A DNA stretch of 64,000 nucleotides from Pandoraea faecigallinarum (lineage in GTDB: Bacteria > Pseudomonadota > Gammaproteobacteria > Burkholderiales > Burkholderiaceae). The position numbers and the translations under genes were made by a program. The stretch's first letter is position 1, and each line of letters begins with the position of its first letter. The notes beneath the pieces were generated by a model. That model was not told the origin of the DNA. It worked only from the letters and a program-made list of their open reading frames with translations, and ran no database searches. The DNA lies in the NCBI RefSeq assembly GCF_001029105.3, contig NZ_CP011807.3, positions 3,906,001-3,970,000 of the forward strand, in the 5' to 3' direction. Shown here in pieces: positions 55,634 to 64,000 of the stretch.

Positions 55634-55862
55634 CGGACGGCTTCGCGCGACCTTCGCGCTCGCCTGCGGCCTTGCCGGACCCGTGACGCCGTCGCCTGTC
55701 AATCCCCGCACCGTACGGGCCTGCAACACCCGTTGTGCAACGCAAGTGGAAAAATCACAATGACGTGTTAGTCTACGCGGCGCTACACAGTTCGCACCGC
55801 GAACGAGCAGGGTCCGCTCACTCAAGGGACCCTCGACTTCTCGTGAACCCCCGGAGATTGGT
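55634..55862. promoter_or_regulatory. Upstream region of the ugp operon
   Basis: A 229-bp gap expected to hold the ugp promoter. CGTTG-TG-CAACG (about 55731-55742) is a short inverted repeat. One CTGTCA occurs near 55697 but no second PhoB half-site follows at 11 bp, so phosphate control is not shown by sequence. Confidence 0.4.
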
Positions 55863-57194
55863 ATGAAGCAACCTTCCCTGCGCACCTTCGCCCTCGCCGG
55901 CGCGGGCGCCGCACTGGCACTCGGCATGAGCACGTCGGCCCTGGCCGCCACGGAGATCCAATTCTGGCATTCGATGGAATCGGCCCTTGGCGATCGCGTC
56001 AACCAGATTGCCGCCGACTTCAACGCATCGCAAAGCGACTACAAGATCGTCCCGATTTACAAGGGCAACTACGAGCAGGGTCTGGCCGCGGGGATCGCCG
56101 CGTTTCGTGCCGGCAACGCCCCGGCCATTCTCCAGGTGTACGAAGTGGGCACCGCCACGATGATCCAGGCCAGGAAGGCCGTGAAGCCCGTGTGGCAAGT
56201 CATGAAGGACGCCGGCGAACCGTTCGACGAGAAGGCTTTCGTGCCGACCATCGCGGGCTATTACGCCGACAGCAAGACCAACCATCTCGTGTCGATGCCG
56301 TTCAACAGCTCGACCCCGGTGCTGTACTACAACAAGGACGCCTTCAAGAAAGCCGGCCTCGACCCGAATACCCCGCCAAAGACCTGGGCCGACGTGAAGC
56401 ACGACGCCGAGAAGCTCAAGGCATCGGGCATGTCGTGCGGTTTCACGATGGGCTGGCAAAGCTGGACGCAACTCGAAAACTACAGCGCCTGGCACGGTCT
56501 GCCGTTCGCGACGAAGAACAACGGTTTCGACGGCCCCGATGCCAAGCTCAGTTTCAACGGGCCGCAGCAAGTCAAGCACATCCAGTTCCTGGCCGACATG
56601 GCCAAGGCCGGCACGTTCACGTACGTGGGCCGCAAGGATGAAGTGACCTCGAAGTTCTACAGTGGCGACTGCGGTATCGCCATGACCACCTCGGGCGCAC
56701 TCGCGAACATCGCCAAGTACGCCAAGTTCAGCTACGGCGTGGGCATGATGCCGTACGACGCCGACGTGAAGGGCGCACCGCAGAACGCCATCATCGGTGG
56801 CGCCAGCCTGTGGGTGCTCGCCGGCAAGTCGGCCACCGAGTACAAGGGCGTCGCCAAGTTCCTGAACTACCTCGCTTCGCCGGCCGTGGCGGCCAAGTGG
56901 CACCAGGACACCGGTTACCTGCCGGTGACGAAGGCCGCTTACGAACTGACCGAAAAGCAGGGCTTCTACACGAAGAACCCGGGCGCGGACACGGCTATCA
57001 AGCAAATGCTCAACAAGGACCCGCTGCCGTTCACGCGGGGTCTGCGTCTGGGCAACATGCCGCAGATCCGTACGGTGATCGACGAGGAACTCGAAGGCGT
57101 GTGGAGCGGCAAGCAAACGCCCAAAGCTGCACTCGACAAGGCCGTACAACGTGGCGACGACCTGTTGGCTCGCTTCGCGAAGCAAGGCAGCTAA
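55863..57194 (+). CDS. ugpB: Glycerol-3-phosphate ABC transporter binding protein
   Basis: UgpB captures sn-glycerol-3-phosphate and glycerophosphodiesters in the periplasm. The 443-residue protein has a Sec signal peptide (basic start, [15 protein letters not shown], cut near SALAA) and the type-I ABC binding-protein fold: [42 protein letters not shown]. The ATG at 55863 follows GGAG. A terminator-like hairpin separates it from ugpA. Confidence 0.95.
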   Translation: MKQPSLRTFALAGAGAALALGMSTSALAATEIQFWHSMESALGDRVNQIAADFNASQSDYKIVPIYKGNYEQGLAAGIAAFRAGNAPAILQVYEVGTATMIQARKAVKPVWQVMKDAGEPFDEKAFVPTIAGYYADSKTNHLVSMPFNSSTPVLYYNKDAFKKAGLDPNTPPKTWADVKHDAEKLKASGMSCGFTMGWQSWTQLENYSAWHGLPFATKNNGFDGPDAKLSFNGPQQVKHIQFLADMAKAGTFTYVGRKDEVTSKFYSGDCGIAMTTSGALANIAKYAKFSYGVGMMPYDADVKGAPQNAIIGGASLWVLAGKSATEYKGVAKFLNYLASPAVAAKWHQDTGYLPVTKAAYELTEKQGFYTKNPGADTAIKQMLNKDPLPFTRGLRLGNMPQIRTVIDEELEGVWSGKQTPKAALDKAVQRGDDLLARFAKQGS

Positions 57195-57280
57195 GCCGCC
57201 GCGAACGCGCGAGCATGCATGTCATGCCGGGGCTTTTCCTGCATTCGGCACATGAATCGCGACGTTACAATGACACCACC

Positions 57281-57317
57281 CCGGCCCGCCTGAAACGCGG
57301 GCCGGATTGGTTTTTTT
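57281..57317 (+). terminator. Hairpin with T-run between ugpB and ugpA
   Basis: CCGGCCCGC pairs with GCGGGCCGG (9 bp, 7-nt loop); after ATTGG come seven T. It resembles an intrinsic terminator inside an operon and would let more ugpB than ugpAECQ mRNA be made. Confidence 0.75.
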
Positions 57318-57330
57318 CGGTCACTACGTT

Positions 57331-58227
57331 ATGGCGCACAACTCCAGAGAACGCCCTCGCTTCGGCACCGGCTGGCTGCCCTACGCTCTTGTAGCCCCGC
57401 AACTGCTCATCACCGTCGTCTTCTTCCTGTGGCCCGCGGGCGAAGCCCTGTGGCAATCGACTTCGACGCAGGACGCCTTCGGGCTATCGAGCGAGTTCGT
57501 CGGGCTCGCCAACTTCACGGCGCTGTGGGGCGATCCGCTCTATCTCGCCTCATTCCGCACCACGATGATCTTCAGCACACTGGTGACCGTGTGCGGTCTG
57601 GTCATCTCGCTACTGCTCGCCGCGATGGCCGACCGGGTCACGCGTGGCAAACGCACCTACCAGACACTCCTGATCTGGCCATACGCCGTTGCACCGGCCA
57701 TTGCCGCCGTACTGTGGGCCTTTCTCTTCAATCCAAGTATCGGTCTGATCACCTACGGCCTCGCCAAATTCGGCATCGAATGGAATCATGCGCTCAATGG
57801 CGGGCAGGCGATGTTTCTCGTCGTGCTGGCGTCGATCTGGAAGCAAATCAGCTATAACTTCCTGTTCTTCTACGCCGGCCTGCAGGCAATTCCGCGCTCA
57901 CTCGTGGAAGCCGCCGCAATCGACGGCGCCGGGCCGATACGGCGCTTCTTCGGTCTCGTGTTGCCGCTGATCTCGCCGACGACATTCTTCCTGCTCGTGG
58001 TCAATCTCGTGTACTCGTTCTTCGACACCTTCCCGGTGATCGACGCCGCGACCGGCGGCGGCCCGGGCCAGTCGACCATGACGCTGATTTACAAGATCTA
58101 TTCGGAAGGCTTCAAGGGGCTCGACCTCGGCAGCTCGGCTGCCCAGTCGGTGGTGCTGATGGTCATTGTCATCGTGCTCACGGTCGTGCAGTTCCGCTTC
58201 ATCGAACGCAAGGTGCAATACGCATGA
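57331..58227 (+). CDS. ugpA: Glycerol-3-phosphate ABC permease UgpA
   Basis: A 298-residue inner-membrane permease with six helices and the EAA loop ([15 protein letters not shown]) that contacts the ATPase. [18 protein letters not shown] begins the first helix. I chose the ATG at 57331 (MAHNSRERP); a further start upstream would lie inside the terminator-like hairpin region. It overlaps ugpE by four bases. Confidence 0.95.
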   Translation: MAHNSRERPRFGTGWLPYALVAPQLLITVVFFLWPAGEALWQSTSTQDAFGLSSEFVGLANFTALWGDPLYLASFRTTMIFSTLVTVCGLVISLLLAAMADRVTRGKRTYQTLLIWPYAVAPAIAAVLWAFLFNPSIGLITYGLAKFGIEWNHALNGGQAMFLVVLASIWKQISYNFLFFYAGLQAIPRSLVEAAAIDGAGPIRRFFGLVLPLISPTTFFLLVVNLVYSFFDTFPVIDAATGGGPGQSTMTLIYKIYSEGFKGLDLGSSAAQSVVLMVIVIVLTVVQFRFIERKVQYA

Positions 58228-59069
58228 TCGAAAACCGTCGCGGCCTGGATATTTTCTGCCACGTCATGCTGATAATCGGCGTGTTGCTGGTGGTCCTCCC
58301 GCTCTATGTGGCGTTCGTCGCCGCTACCATGAACGAGAGCGAAGTCTTCAACGTGCCTTTGTCGCTGATCCCGGGCACGCATCTGTTCGAGAACCTCGCC
58401 ACGGTTTGGGGGGCGGGCACGGGCAACGCCGCCATGCCGTTCGGCATGATGCTCGGCAACAGCCTGTTCATGGCACTGGTCGTGACGATCGGCAAGATTT
58501 CGGTCTCGATCCTCTCGGCCTTCGCCATCGTGTACTTCCGTTTCCCGCTGCGCAATCTGTTCTTCTGGCTGATCTTCGTGACGCTGATGCTGCCGGTCGA
58601 AGTGCGCATTTTCCCGACGGTTCAGGTCATTTCGAGCCTCGGGCTCATCAACACCTATGCCGGTCTGACAGTGCCGCTGATCGCGTCGGCTACCGCCACG
58701 TTCCTGTTCCGGCAGTTCTTCATGACGCTGCCCGACGAACTCGTCGAAGCTGCCCGCATCGACGGCGCCGGGCCAATGCGCTTCTTCTTCGACGTGGTCC
58801 TGCCGCTGTCGAAGACGAACATCGCCGCACTCTTCGTCATCACCTTCATCTATGGCTGGAACCAGTATCTTTGGCCAATTCTGGTGACCAATGCACCGGA
58901 AATGACAACCGCCGTGGTGGGGATCAAGAGCATGATCGGCAGCGGTGACACCGCCACCCAATGGCAACTCGTCATGAGCGCCACGCTGCTCGCCATGCTG
59001 CCGCCGCTCGCGGTGGTGCTGCTGATGCAACGCTGGTTCGTGCGCGGTCTGGTCGATTCGGAAAAGTAA
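58224..59069 (+). CDS. ugpE: Glycerol-3-phosphate ABC permease UgpE
   Basis: A 281-residue permease partner of UgpA with six helices and the EAA loop [20 protein letters not shown]. Motifs such as [12 protein letters not shown] and [11 protein letters not shown] are typical of UgpE. The ATGA overlap with ugpA and the 2-bp gap to ugpC mark one operon. Confidence 0.95.
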   Translation: MIENRRGLDIFCHVMLIIGVLLVVLPLYVAFVAATMNESEVFNVPLSLIPGTHLFENLATVWGAGTGNAAMPFGMMLGNSLFMALVVTIGKISVSILSAFAIVYFRFPLRNLFFWLIFVTLMLPVEVRIFPTVQVISSLGLINTYAGLTVPLIASATATFLFRQFFMTLPDELVEAARIDGAGPMRFFFDVVLPLSKTNIAALFVITFIYGWNQYLWPILVTNAPEMTTAVVGIKSMIGSGDTATQWQLVMSATLLAMLPPLAVVLLMQRWFVRGLVDSEK

Positions 59070-59071
59070 TC

Positions 59072-60166
59072 ATGGCAAATCTCAAACTCCATAGCGTCAA
59101 GAAAACCTACGACCGGAACAACTACGTGCTGCACGGTGTCGACATCGACATCCAGGACGGCGAGTTCGTGGTCATCGTCGGCCCGTCGGGTTGCGGCAAG
59201 TCGACGTTGCTGCGCATGGTCGCCGGCCTCGAATCGGTCAGCGAAGGCAGCATCCTCATCGGCTCGCAGGTCGTCAATCAGCTGGAGCCGAAGGACCGGA
59301 ACATCGCGATGGTGTTCCAGAACTACGCCCTGTATCCGCACATGGACGTGCGTCAGAACATGTCGTACGGCCTGAAGATTCGCGGCATCGACAAGAAGAC
59401 CATCGACGAGCGCGTGATGACCGCGGCGCGCATTCTCGAACTGGAGCCGTTGCTCGCACGCAAGCCGCGCGAACTCTCGGGCGGCCAGCGTCAGCGCGTG
59501 GCGATGGGCCGTGCCATCGTGCGCGAGCCGGCCGTGTTCCTGTTCGACGAACCGCTCTCGAACCTCGACGCGAAGCTGCGCGTGCAGATGCGACTCGAAA
59601 TCCAGCGTCTGCACAAACGCCTGAAGACGACAAGCCTGTACGTCACGCACGATCAGGTCGAAGCCATGACGCTGGCCGATCGCGTCATCGTCATGAACAA
59701 GGGCTACGCCGAGCAGATCGGCACCCCCACGGACGTGTACGAGCGCCCGGCGTCGCTCTTTGTGGCGAGTTTCATGGGATCGCCCGCGATGAACCTGCTC
59801 AAGGGGCGCGTCGATCCGGACGGCCGCACGTTCGAGGTCGAGGGCGGCCCGGCGCTGCGTCTGCCGCCCACGAGCATGGCGCACGCGAACCGCGAACTTG
59901 TCCTCGGCGTGCGTCCGGAACATCTGGTGCCCGCGGAACAGCAGAATGGCCTGGGTGCGTTCGCCGCCCAGACCAGCATCCAGGTCGACCAGCTCGAACT
60001 GCTCGGTGCCGACAACCTCCTGCATGGCCGCTGGGGCGACCAGCACGTGACGGTGCGTCTGCCGCACGAATTGCGCCCGGCCGCCGGGACCATCGTGCCG
60101 CTGGCGATCTCGGCCAAGGCGCTGCACCTGTTCGATCCGTCGACGGGCAAACGAGTCGAGGCATGA
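59072..60166 (+). CDS. ugpC: Glycerol-3-phosphate ABC ATPase UgpC
   Basis: A 364-residue ABC ATPase with Walker [11 protein letters not shown]-loop [11 protein letters not shown], signature [14 protein letters not shown], Walker [13 protein letters not shown] and the switch histidine in LYVTHDQ. A MalK-type regulatory/TOBE domain fills the last ~130 residues. It energises UgpAE. The next gene, ugpQ, begins 4 bp later. Confidence 0.96.
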   Translation: MANLKLHSVKKTYDRNNYVLHGVDIDIQDGEFVVIVGPSGCGKSTLLRMVAGLESVSEGSILIGSQVVNQLEPKDRNIAMVFQNYALYPHMDVRQNMSYGLKIRGIDKKTIDERVMTAARILELEPLLARKPRELSGGQRQRVAMGRAIVREPAVFLFDEPLSNLDAKLRVQMRLEIQRLHKRLKTTSLYVTHDQVEAMTLADRVIVMNKGYAEQIGTPTDVYERPASLFVASFMGSPAMNLLKGRVDPDGRTFEVEGGPALRLPPTSMAHANRELVLGVRPEHLVPAEQQNGLGAFAAQTSIQVDQLELLGADNLLHGRWGDQHVTVRLPHELRPAAGTIVPLAISAKALHLFDPSTGKRVEA

Positions 60167-60170
60167 CGCG

Positions 60171-60956
60171 ATGAGCGACAGTTCCGCATCGACCCATTTG
60201 TGGCGCGAATGGCCATATCCGCGCATCGTATCGCACCGTGGCGGCGGCAAGCTGGCGCCGGAAAATACGCTCGCGGCGTTCGAGATGGGCGCCTCGCTCG
60301 GCCTTCGCATGGTCGAGTTCGACGCCAAGCTCTCGGCCGATAACGTCGTTTTCCTATTGCACGACGACACCGTCGAGCGCACCAGCAACGGGCATGGCGC
60401 CGCCGCACAGATGACCTACGCCGAGATCGAAAAACTCGATGCCGGTAGCTGGTTCGGGGCCGACGGGCGTTTTGCCGGTCAGGTCATGCCAACGCTGGCG
60501 CAGGTGGCGCAGCGGTGCCTGGCCCTGGGGCTGGCGGCCAACGTCGAAATCAAACCGTGCCCGGGCCGCGAAGTTGAGACGGGCAAGCGCGTCGCCGAAG
60601 CGGTCAGAACGCTGTGGGCGGGCCAGACCCCGCCGCCGCTGCTCTCCTCGTTCTCCTACGAGGCGCTCGAAGCGGCCGCCGCGGCTGCGCCGGAACTGCC
60701 GCGCGGGATGCTGTACGAGGCCGTGCCGGCGCATTGGCGCGACGACGCCCGCAAGCTGGCCACGGTCTCGCTGCATGCGAGCCATCGGTATCTCGACGGC
60801 CCGCAGGTTGCCGAGATCAGGGCGGCCGGCCTGCATATGCTCGTCTACACGGTCAACGAGCCGGCACGCGCGCGCGAACTGGCCGCGTGGGGCGTGGACG
60901 CCATCTGCACCGATCGCATCGACCTCATCGGCGCAGACTTTCTCGACCGCCTTTGA
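60171..60956 (+). CDS. ugpQ: Glycerophosphodiester phosphodiesterase
   Basis: UgpQ cleaves imported glycerophosphodiesters to glycerol-3-phosphate and an alcohol in the cytoplasm. The 261-residue TIM-barrel protein has the catalytic segments SHRGGGKLAPENTLAAF, VEFDAKLS and LHDDTVERT. There is no signal peptide, as expected for UgpQ rather than periplasmic GlpQ. It ends the ugp operon; 216 bp without a gene precede maf. Confidence 0.95.
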   Translation: MSDSSASTHLWREWPYPRIVSHRGGGKLAPENTLAAFEMGASLGLRMVEFDAKLSADNVVFLLHDDTVERTSNGHGAAAQMTYAEIEKLDAGSWFGADGRFAGQVMPTLAQVAQRCLALGLAANVEIKPCPGREVETGKRVAEAVRTLWAGQTPPPLLSSFSYEALEAAAAAAPELPRGMLYEAVPAHWRDDARKLATVSLHASHRYLDGPQVAEIRAAGLHMLVYTVNEPARARELAAWGVDAICTDRIDLIGADFLDRL

Positions 60957-61172
60957 GGCGCGCCTGCCGGCATGACGTTGCGGTAAACCGCGGTGTGCCA
61001 CGACAAGGCACAATCATCGGCACTGCAAGCCCCCGCCGCCCGCTGGCGGGGGCGCTCGCAAGGCGGCATAATAGGGCGTTCCCCTCGCCCAGCCCATCCA
61101 GCGGCCCGGTGCTCGCATTGCAGGTCCATGCAAAGACGTGTGCCGGGCTGGACGAATTCAAGTCAAGCCGCC

Positions 61173-61772
61173 ATGCCGTACATCTATCTCGCGTCGCAAA
61201 GCCCCCGCCGTCAGGAACTGTTGCAGCAACTCGGCGTTCGTTTCGAGTTGTTGCTGCCTCATGCCGACGAGGACGCCGAAGCGCTCGAAGCCGTACTGCC
61301 TGCGGAGCCGCCCGACGACTATGTGCAGCGCGTCACGCGCGCCAAGGCGGAAGCGGCCGTTGCCCGTCTCGCCCGCGCCGGATTGCCGGGCGCACCGATC
61401 CTCGCGGCCGACACGACCGTCTGCCTGGACGGCACGATCCTCGGCAAGCCGTTCGACGACGCCGACGCCCGCGCCGTGCTCGCCCGCCTCTCGGGCACCC
61501 GTCACCGCGTGCTGACGGCCGTTGCCGTGTGCGCGCACGGACAGATTCATCAGGCGGTGAACATCTCGCACGTCTGGTTCCGCCCGCTGCGTCGTGAGGA
61601 AATCGAGCGTTACGTCGCCTCCGGAGAGCCGCGGGGCAAGGCCGGCGCCTACGGCATTCAGGGCAAGGCCGCCGAGTTCGTCATGCGCATCGACGGCAGT
61701 TATTCCGGCATCATGGGACTGCCCCTGTGCGAGACCGCCGCGCTGTTGCGTCAGGCGGGCGTTGACTTCTGA
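61173..61772 (+). CDS. maf: Maf-like nucleotide pyrophosphatase
   Basis: Maf proteins hydrolyse noncanonical or excess NTPs (such as dTTP, UTP or modified bases) to NMPs. The 199-residue protein starts [18 protein letters not shown], the family signature, and has [19 protein letters not shown] and [12 protein letters not shown]. The DTTV and the GAYGIQG loop resemble the YhdE (dTTP/UTP) subgroup. Its stop is 43 bp before rng, a pairing usual in proteobacteria. Confidence 0.94.
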   Translation: MPYIYLASQSPRRQELLQQLGVRFELLLPHADEDAEALEAVLPAEPPDDYVQRVTRAKAEAAVARLARAGLPGAPILAADTTVCLDGTILGKPFDDADARAVLARLSGTRHRVLTAVAVCAHGQIHQAVNISHVWFRPLRREEIERYVASGEPRGKAGAYGIQGKAAEFVMRIDGSYSGIMGLPLCETAALLRQAGVDF

Positions 61773-61815
61773 CGCATACCGAAGCCCCAAGCATTTCGAG
61801 TCCGGTCGACACTTT

Positions 61816-63285
61816 ATGAACGAAGACATTCTGGTCAACATCACGCCACAGGAAACCCGCGTGGCGCTCATGCAGCTCGGTGCCGTGCAGGAACTGCACA
61901 TCGAGCGCACGCTCTCGCGCGGCCTGGTGGGCAACATCTATCTGGGCAAGGTCGTGCGCGTGCTCCCGGGCATGCAGTCTGCCTTCATCGATATCGGACT
62001 GGAGCGCGCGGCGTTCCTGCACGTGGCCGACATCTGGCATCCGCGCACCGGCAACGACACATCCGTGCCGCACCCGCAGCCGCCCATCGAAAAGACGGTT
62101 TTCGAGGGACAGACGCTGATGGTGCAGGTCATCAAGGACCCCATCGGCACGAAAGGCGCGCGTCTGTCGACGCAGATCAGCATTGCCGGGCGAACGCTCG
62201 TCTACCTGCCGCAGGAGCCGCATATCGGCATCTCGCAGCGTATCGAGAGCGAGGCCGAACGCGAGGCGCTGCGAAGCAAGATTCAGGCGCTGGTGCCCGT
62301 CGACGAAAAGGGCGGCTTCATCGTCCGTACGATTGCGGAGGACGCCGCCGACGCGGAACTGGCCAACGACATCGCCTATCTGCGCAAGTCGTGGCAGACC
62401 ATTGGCGAGCAAAGCACACGTGTGCCGGCGCCCGCCCTGCTCTATCAGGATCTGAACCTTGCCCAGCGCGTGCTGCGCGACTTCGTGCATGAGGAAACGG
62501 GCAAGATCCTCGTCGACTCGCGCGAGACCTACCAGAAGCTCGCCGAATTCGCCACGACCTACACGCCGGCCGTGCTCGGCAAGCTCACGCACTACACGGG
62601 CGAGCGCCCGCTGTTCGATCTGTACAACGTGGAGACGGAGATCGAGCGGGCGTTGTCGCGCCGCGTCGATCTGAAGTCCGGCGGGTATCTGATGATCGAC
62701 CAGACCGAAGCGATGACCACCATCGACGTGAACACCGGCGGTTACGTCGGGGCGCGCAACTTCGACGACACGATCTTCAAGACGAACCTCGAAGCGGCGC
62801 TGATGATCGCGCGCCAGTTGCGTCTGCGCAATCTGGGCGGGATCATCATCATCGATTTCATCGACATGGAAAGCGCGGAGCACCGCGACTCGGTGCTGGC
62901 GGAGCTGAAAAAGGCACTCGCGCGCGACCGCACCCGCATCACGGTCAACGGATTCTCTCAACTGGGTCTGGTGGAGATGACGCGCAAGCGCACGCGCGAA
63001 TCGCTCGCGCACGTGTTGTGCGAGCCGTGCGCCGTCTGTCAGGGCAAGGGGCAGGTTAAGACGCCGCGCACGCTATGCTACGACATTCTGCGCGAAATCC
63101 TGCGCGAGTCTCGTCAGTTCAACCCGCGGGAGTTCCGTCTGATTGCCTCGCAGGAGGTCGTCGATCTGTTCCTGGAAGAGGAATCGCAACATCTGGCAAT
63201 GCTGATCGACTTCATCGGCAAACCGGTTTCGCTGCAAGTGGAATCGTCGTTCCATCAGGAGCAGTACGACATCATTCTGATGTAA
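61816..63285 (+). CDS. rng: Ribonuclease G
   Basis: RNase G is a 5'-end-sensitive endoribonuclease that matures 16S rRNA and cuts some mRNAs. The 489-residue protein has the start MNEDILVNITPQETRVAL, an S1 domain (residues 35-125), the catalytic aspartate in TIDVNTGGYVG, IDFIDME, and the zinc-link motif CEPCAVCQGKG. It has no long C-terminal scaffold, which separates it from RNase E. The ATG at 61816 is the family start. Confidence 0.97.
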   Translation: MNEDILVNITPQETRVALMQLGAVQELHIERTLSRGLVGNIYLGKVVRVLPGMQSAFIDIGLERAAFLHVADIWHPRTGNDTSVPHPQPPIEKTVFEGQTLMVQVIKDPIGTKGARLSTQISIAGRTLVYLPQEPHIGISQRIESEAEREALRSKIQALVPVDEKGGFIVRTIAEDAADAELANDIAYLRKSWQTIGEQSTRVPAPALLYQDLNLAQRVLRDFVHEETGKILVDSRETYQKLAEFATTYTPAVLGKLTHYTGERPLFDLYNVETEIERALSRRVDLKSGGYLMIDQTEAMTTIDVNTGGYVGARNFDDTIFKTNLEAALMIARQLRLRNLGGIIIIDFIDMESAEHRDSVLAELKKALARDRTRITVNGFSQLGLVEMTRKRTRESLAHVLCEPCAVCQGKGQVKTPRTLCYDILREILRESRQFNPREFRLIASQEVVDLFLEEESQHLAMLIDFIGKPVSLQVESSFHQEQYDIILM

Positions 63286-63310
63286 GCCCGTCAACGCCCG
63301 CCCCGACGCC

Positions 63311-64000
63311 ATGCCCTACTCGAACTACGACAATCTGGCAGCATCGAGCGAGGCGCTCGACAAACACGCCGTCGCACGCCATTCGACCTGGGTCAGCATC
63401 TGGGTCAATATCGTGCTGACGACGGCGCAGATCGTCATCGGCCTGTTCGCCCGGTCGCAGGCGCTGATCGCGGACGGCATCCACTCGCTCTCCGACATCG
63501 TTTCCGACTTCGTGGTGCTCGCCGCGGCGCGCGGCAGCGCCCGCGCACCGGACGCCGATCATCCCTATGGGCACAGCCGCTATGAAAACGCGGCGTCGCT
63601 ATTTCTCGGTGTGATCCTGCTCGCGGTCGGCGCGGGCATGCTGTGGCGAGGCATCGAGCGTTTGCTGCATCCGGAGGAAATTCCGGAGGTGCATGTCGTT
63701 GCGCTGGCCGTGGCCGTCGTGGTGCTGCTGAGCAAGGAAGGCCTCTTTCGCTACATGTTGCGCGCCGCCCAACGCGTGCGCTCCGCGATGCTCGTCGCCA
63801 ACGCGTGGCATGCCCGCTCGGATGCGCTGTCGTCGCTCGTCGTCGCCTGCGGCATTCTCGGCAACCTCGCCGGCTATCGCATTCTCGATCCGCTCGCCGC
63901 CGCGCTCGTGGGATTGATGATCGGACGCACTGGCTGGAAGTTCGGCTGGAACGCCCTTCAGGATCTCATCGATCGCGGTGTGGACGACGCCACCACCGTC
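63311..64000 (+). CDS. Cation diffusion facilitator (partial, runs off the window)
   Basis: The first 230 residues of a CDF-family metal/proton antiporter that exports divalent cations such as Fe2+ or Zn2+. Visible are helices with ADGIHSLSDIVSDF and the HxxxD site in WHARSDALSS, and a DHPYGHSRYE loop. The ATG at 63311 lies 25 bp after rng. The window ends inside the gene, before the C-terminal cytoplasmic domain is complete, so the exact subgroup (FieF-like) is uncertain. Confidence 0.9.
   Translation, partial: MPYSNYDNLAASSEALDKHAVARHSTWVSIWVNIVLTTAQIVIGLFARSQALIADGIHSLSDIVSDFVVLAAARGSARAPDADHPYGHSRYENAASLFLGVILLAVGAGMLWRGIERLLHPEEIPEVHVVALAVAVVVLLSKEGLFRYMLRAAQRVRSAMLVANAWHARSDALSSLVVACGILGNLAGYRILDPLAAALVGLMIGRTGWKFGWNALQDLIDRGVDDATTV

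Noticed and set aside
55690..55760. PhoB box upstream of ugpB
   Set aside because: Only a single CTGTCA is present; no second direct repeat at 11-bp spacing.
1..64000. Integrated mobile element or prophage
   Set aside because: No integrase, transposase, phage gene or flanking duplication was seen; the tRNA-Arg gene has no adjacent integrase or duplicated 3' end visible nearby.

Overview
The window is high-GC chromosomal DNA from a betaproteobacterium of the order Burkholderiales; gene content and order fit Burkholderiaceae, and a Pandoraea-like genome is my best guess (inference, not proof). The evidence is the Burkholderia-type trimeric porin, the nadD-rsfS-rlmH ... maf-rng housekeeping block, and an aerobic (CobG-type) cobalamin pathway. 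I see no prophage, insertion sequence or CRISPR array.

Layout. (1) 0.7-20.4 kb is a large adenosylcobalamin locus. Two divergent operons, cobL-K-M-F (minus) and cobG-H-I-J (plus), make the corrin ring. The minus operon cobW-cobN-chlI-like-chlD-like inserts cobalt and is preceded by a promoter and a clear cobalamin riboswitch. The plus operon cobA-cobO-cobB-bluB supplies precorrin-2, corrin adenosylation, a,c-amidation and the lower ligand base. CobA carries a CobE domain, while CobJ carries a degenerate CbiG half. (2) 20.4-27.9 kb is mixed: an MFS transporter, an ECF41 sigma factor with its usual carboxymuconolactone-decarboxylase partner, a LysR regulator, tRNA-Arg(TCT), ornithine aminotransferase, an SMR pump and alanine aminotransferase.

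(3) 27.97-38.7 kb looks like one undescribed catabolic regulon. A minus operon (thiolase, acyl-CoA ligase, two PPC/DUF296 proteins) and a plus operon (TRAP binding protein, fused TRAP permease, short-chain dehydrogenase) diverge from a 730-bp control region. Each side has a near-consensus sigma-54 promoter, and three 16-bp palindromes (TGCGACA-N2-TGTCGCA) lie between them. A LysR gene and a sigma-54 activator without sensor domain follow. Together these suggest uptake of an organic acid, activation to a CoA thioester and thiolytic cleavage, with an unknown substrate.

(4) 38.7-40.9 kb has a likely minus-strand small RNA of about 75 nt, a long non-coding stretch and a porin gene. (5) 41-49 kb holds a glutamine amidotransferase with a long disordered N-terminus, a DUF1232 protein, a quinone oxidoreductase broken by a one-base frameshift, methylglyoxal synthase, an SDR lacking its catalytic Tyr/Lys, upp, an EamA exporter and a HerA-like ATPase. 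(6) 49.5-64 kb is housekeeping: yebC, purD, mscS, hemF, nadD, rsfS, rlmH, maf, rng and a truncated cation-efflux gene, with a complete ugpBAECQ glycerol-3-phosphate/glycerophosphodiester operon set between rlmH and maf. Short tandem repeats of 8-10 bp recur at several points.
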